A stretch of DNA of 10,000 nt, from assembly GCA_019787685.1 (NCBI GenBank), contig JAHNUO010000067.1:1-10000 (forward strand), given 5' to 3'. Under the pieces are notes generated by a model, which saw only the letters and a list, made by a program, of their open reading frames with translations, made no database searches and was not told the DNA's origin. Of this stretch, positions 6,819-10,000 are shown piece after piece. Every line of letters starts with the position of its first letter. Position 1 is the first letter of the stretch. The position numbers and the translations under genes were made by a program. The DNA is from Chiua virens (lineage: Eukaryota > Basidiomycota > Agaricomycetes > Boletales > Boletaceae).

Positions 6819-8189
6819 TTGATTTATTTCGTATTTGAACGCATACACCGGCCGCTCCGGCCGAGAGAGATGTTCGTCTCGCATTTTTGAACGCATACCC
6901 TACCGGGTGCACGTGCTGCCTTGATTTCAGTGCGCTGTAGCCGAGCCTATTGCTCTTTGTGCGCTGTGTCTTTGACTGCCCTCGACGGAGCGCGATACAC
7001 AGGATAGTAGCAATTTGATATAATGCAACGAACTCTCGACCATTGCCATGCCGATACCAGGCGTGTTGCAACCAACCGGACGCATTCACATAATGGGCTT
7101 TAGCGAGCTCGCCGTGATGCGTCCCAAAGCCTCCCCTTTGGCATTCACATAGTCCGTCCGGCGCCGTGAATATGGGAAGAAAACACTTTTGTTTGCATTT
7201 ATGAAAATCCCCGGTGCGCTAACACCTTCAAGCCGAACAGGACTGTGCATTGCGCACAGTCGTTTTAATAGGATAGGGGATTCATTTGAGATAACACTCA
7301 AGCAGAAATGTACTCCATTCTTGTAGTGGAAGTGAAGAATATACATATTAGCAATCCTATGCTTTTCCTGCTATCGCATGTCGGTTACGTTTTGTTTGCA
7401 GTGTGATGTTTGCTCTTTCTCTGTTTCGTTGGTGCGGTCTTTGGCAATTGTGTCGTGAAAAAACACAGTTATACCGCGGTATTTTGAGTGCTTTAAAAGA
7501 GAAGAGTATAATATGCACACACCCGGCATTAGTGATGGTGATGGAGGGCATCTGGATTAACCAACGCACCACTGGCACTTATCGGATACGGCAAGAATTA
7601 CCGTTGACAAAAGGACAGCTGTGCACTGTTTGTTGCAAAGCGGACTGCTGATTGGGCTCTTCATGGCCTTAGGCAATGCCCTCCCACTGGATTTCGAAGC
7701 AAACAATTATACCATATTTGAATAAGCATGACCGTGAGCGCAGACCAATGTTGTTTTTTTGGTCTATGTCATTTGTTGTACATGGTCGTCGACAATTGTT
7801 TGTGGATGGGATTTTTTGGGTTGGCGTTATGCCATATCATTGCGAGTGTGGTCTTTGACAATTGCAATTGGATATGTAACACTTATGCCACTGATTGTTA
7901 GAATGGTCTCGACAATCAATCGGACGGACATCCGAATTGATTATACCATCTCGTAGGTGTGGCCATTGACAAGTGTGCATATCTGGTTCAGTTATACCAC
8001 GGAGTTTGAGTGCGTTAAAGCCCAGCTCAGTCTGCTCAACAGTGTATAGTGCGTCCGTTATTCGTCCGAGAAAGTGTGTTAAGCTGGCTGCGGTTTGAGA
8101 TTTCGTAAATCGTGGACTCACAAGGATTATTTAACTGCTTGCAATCCTTGCCGCGTGATATGTTCTTTTCGTTACCAAACAATTATTCA
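6819..8189 (+). other. Internal transcribed spacer 1 (ITS1)
   Basis: This is the spacer between the 18S 3' end and the 5.8S 5' end, removed during rRNA processing. At about 1,370 nt it is long for an animal. The first 80 nt carry GC-rich hairpins (ACCGGCC.../GGCCG near 6848-6862; CGAGA/TCTCG near 6862-6880) and two copies of TTTGAACGCATAC (6834-6846, 6886-6898). A perfect 7-bp hairpin, ACTGTGC/GCACAGT, lies at 7242-7260. The second half (7434-8020) contains a series of degenerate repeats. A perfect 8-bp hairpin, CAAGGATT/AATCCTTG (8121-8128, 8143-8150), lies 40 nt before 5.8S and may help processing. Open frames in this region have no recognisable domain. Confidence 0.95.
7434..8020. repeat. 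Degenerate internal repeats of ITS1
   Basis: A two-part unit recurs: a block like GTGGTCTTTGACAATTG, then 30-45 nt later a block like GTTATACCA. First blocks start at 7434, about 7664 (weak), 7782, 7848, 7903 and 7959. Their partners lie at 7467, 7706, 7826, 7882, 7940 and 7990. The last four units are spaced 55-66 nt apart. The first and last units share a longer tail (CAGTTATACC then TTTGAGTGC and TTAAA). These look like old tandem duplications within ITS1 that have decayed. Confidence 0.7.
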
Positions 8190-8362
8190 AACCCTAAGCG
8201 GGGGATCACTTGGCTCGTGGGTCGATGAAGAACGCAGCAAACTGCGTGCTGACATGTGAACTGCAGGACACATGAACATCGACATTTTGAACGCATATTG
8301 CGGTCCATACTGACTAGTTTCCTAACCGAAGCTGTATGGACCACACATGGTTGAGGGTCGTT
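8190..8362 (+). rRNA. 5.8S rRNA
   Basis: This is the large-subunit RNA that base-pairs with the 28S 5' end. The 5' end is set by AACCCTAAGCGGGGGATCAC, followed by the conserved TCGATGAAGAACGCAGC, ATGTGAACTGCAGGACACAT and TTTTGAACGCATATTGCGG. The 3' end is placed after GGTTGAGGGTCGTT by analogy with known 5.8S ends. The predicted length of about 173 nt exceeds the usual ~155-160. The excess falls in the variable hairpin: GGTCCATAC/GTATGGACC (8302-8310, 8334-8342) encloses an unusually large loop region. Both ends are estimates within a few bases. It lies in the standard order between ITS1 and ITS2. Confidence 0.96.
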
Positions 8363-8907
8363 AGTTTATGCTAACTGAATTGCTTTTCGCTAACGCGTCT
8401 AGCTACATCATGAGGCGTTGTCAGCCTTCAGTGCGCTGACATCCCTTGAATATACCTCTGGTACACAATCCTTGTATTGTGAAGTGCTCGTTTTTATCAA
8501 AGAAAACAGATAATTGGATCACGGTGTCTGAATGGAAACGTGTCGCCGCCACGCTTGTCCGTGTGCGTGCGCTCGCCCCCATTGTGCATGTGCAGAGAAC
8601 ATCTGAGTGAGACTAGTAATGAAATTGATATAAGCGTTTAAACGTAATAGTTTTCGCATTTGAATGCACAAAGAACGTCTCACTATGCTCAGGTAATGCG
8701 TAAATTCTCTAATCATGTTGCAGTGTGCGGGTGTGTCGTACGGACCGGTGCAAGTGTGTGTGCCAGCGTGTAAAGCATTCGTTTCGTCTCAGGTCACCAC
8801 TGCGTAATGATTCAGTTTGTCTAATGCGATAATTTTCTGCGATGGGAACACTGCGTTGAAAGCACTTCAAACCAAACAGTACTTGTGAATTTGCAAACAA
8901 CCTATAA
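8363..8907 (+). other. Internal transcribed spacer 2 (ITS2)
   Basis: This spacer between 5.8S and 28S, about 545 nt, is removed during rRNA processing. Visible perfect stems are TGTCAGC/GCTGACA (8419-8425, 8435-8441), CACAAT/ATTGTG (8464-8469, 8476-8481) and AGTGAGAC/GTCTCACT (8606-8613, 8677-8684). The last encloses a 63-nt AT-rich loop and could be one arm of the multi-helix ITS2 fold. No internal repeats or genes are apparent. Confidence 0.95.
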
Positions 8908-9187
8908 AGCGACCTCAACTCATGTGAGACTACTCCCTGAATTTAAGCATATTAATGAGGGAAGGAAAAGAAATTAACCAAGATTCCTTTAGTAGCGGCG
9001 AGCGAAACAGGAAAAGCCCAGCACTAAGTCCTCCGGTCGTTCTGGCCGGTAGGAGATGCAGTGTATGGAAAGTCTATTATCTTATGCGACGGTAGTACGT
9101 TCAAGTCCATCTTGAATGGGGCCATTTTACCCATAGAGGGTGCCAGGCCCGTACCAACTGCTACCAGTATAAGAAGGCTATTCCAAA

Positions 9188-9222
<35 letters not shown>

Positions 9223-9255
9223 TGGTAAACTCCATCTAAGGCTAAATATAACCAC

Positions 9256-9314
<59 letters not shown>

Positions 9315-9677
9315 TAAATAGTACGTGAAACCGCTTAGGGGTTAAGCCCGATGAACCTGAATATCTGAATTGCGAAATTCAGTGCTGTTTGGCGGTGCAT
9401 TTAACCATGTGCCGTCGACAGTATGCACTTTTCGCATAGTAGGACATTGCGATCCATTCGTAGTTCTCTTTGAGACGGTTTATCATACGGCCTGTGTAGT
9501 CAGTTTAGCCTATCTGCGGCACTTGTGTCGTATGGTTAATGCTATTGCGGTGCCCGGTAAACAGCGGATGGAGCTTAACAATCATGCCACCATGCAAATG
9601 TATCACGGCCGTAACGTATTTATATGTTGCGGTGCAGTGATCGCATGTATTTGATTAGCAATGCGATAGATTTGGGA

Positions 9678-9718
<41 letters not shown>

Positions 9719-9919
9719 ACATGTGTGCGAGTCATTGGGTATTTCGTTGAAACCTAAAGGCGCAATTAAAATAACTATTTTATGGGATTACAAGCGATCT
9801 CCAATGATCGTTTCTCCATCCCGGGGCGTTCTATGTGAACATGGTTCAAGCAATTGGGCCCTCTGTTCGAGAGCGTACCTTGAGCATACATGCTGTGACC
9901 CGAAAGATGGTGAACTATA

Positions 9920-9959
<40 letters not shown>

Positions 9960-10000
9960 TGAAGCAGTTCTGACGTGCAAATCGATTGTCAGAATTGGGT
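8908..10000 (+). rRNA. 28S large-subunit rRNA, 5' part
   Basis: This is the RNA of the large ribosomal subunit, cut by the window edge. The start is placed at GCGACCTCAACTCATGTGAG, the segment that pairs with 5.8S. Landmarks follow: CCCTGAATTTAAGCATATTA (8936-8955), GGAAAAGAAATTAACCAAGA (8963-8982), TAGTAGCGGCGAGCGAAAC (8990), ACCGATAGCGAACAAGTACC (9259), GGGAAAGTTGAAAAGCACTC (9283), CCCGTCTTGAAACACGGACC (9689), GACCCGAAAGATGGTGAACT (9897-9916) and GTTCTGACGTGCAAATCGA (9967). This covers divergent domains D1, D2 (about 9385-9680) and D3. Near the start CTCCCT pairs in position with AGGGAAG, where the arthropod form I recall has CCCCCT and AGGGGAG, suggesting compensatory change. No R1/R2 retrotransposon is present, but their usual targets lie further downstream. 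Confidence 0.97.

Noticed and set aside
9370..9962. Open frames in the 28S D2-D3 region
   Set aside because: The sequence is recognisable 28S rRNA and the frames are incidental.
8908..10000. R1/R2-type retrotransposon insertion in 28S
   Set aside because: The visible 28S is continuous, and the usual insertion sites lie beyond the window.

Overview
The window is almost certainly part of a nuclear ribosomal DNA repeat from an invertebrate animal. It reads left to right as intergenic spacer (IGS), 5' external transcribed spacer, complete 18S rRNA, ITS1, 5.8S rRNA, ITS2 and the 5' part of 28S rRNA, which continues past the right edge. I see no credible protein-coding gene. All long open frames lie in repeats, microsatellites, spacers or rRNA genes.

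Organism: the rRNAs are eukaryotic and animal-like. The 18S segment around 6070 (GGAGTGGAGCCTGCGGC) and the 28S start (CCCTGAATTTAAGCATATTA) are the forms I associate with arthropods and other ecdysozoans. Several 18S positions, an enlarged V7 region, a long ITS1 and an enlarged 5.8S hairpin point to a divergent lineage. A crustacean, perhaps a copepod, is my best guess from memory, at low confidence.

Layout. 1-535: end of an array of ~161-bp tandem repeats. 536-1356: mostly unique spacer, with a minus-strand tRNA-like element (B box, T6 run) near 834-917. 1357-1456: CA-rich microsatellite. 1461-1854: a large inverted repeat with ~175-nt arms, each carrying a CA/TG tract, around a 43-nt spacer. 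1855-3968: about 27 copies of a ~76-bp repeat in two subfamilies. 4005-4043: an inverted remnant of that repeat. About 4096-4112: an AT-rich/GGGA motif resembling an RNA polymerase I start site. 4106-4811: inferred 5' ETS with a 53-bp tandem repeat and a strong hairpin. 4812-6818: 18S. 6819-8189: ITS1 with degenerate internal repeats. 8190-8362: 5.8S. 8363-8907: ITS2. 8908-10000: 28S, partial.

The parts act as one transcription unit. Polymerase I would start near 4105 and read rightward through 18S, 5.8S and 28S, and the spacers would be removed by processing. The IGS repeats lie upstream, where spacer enhancers or promoter-associated repeats usually sit. The repeats carry many single-base indels between copies, which could be natural drift or uncorrected long-read error.
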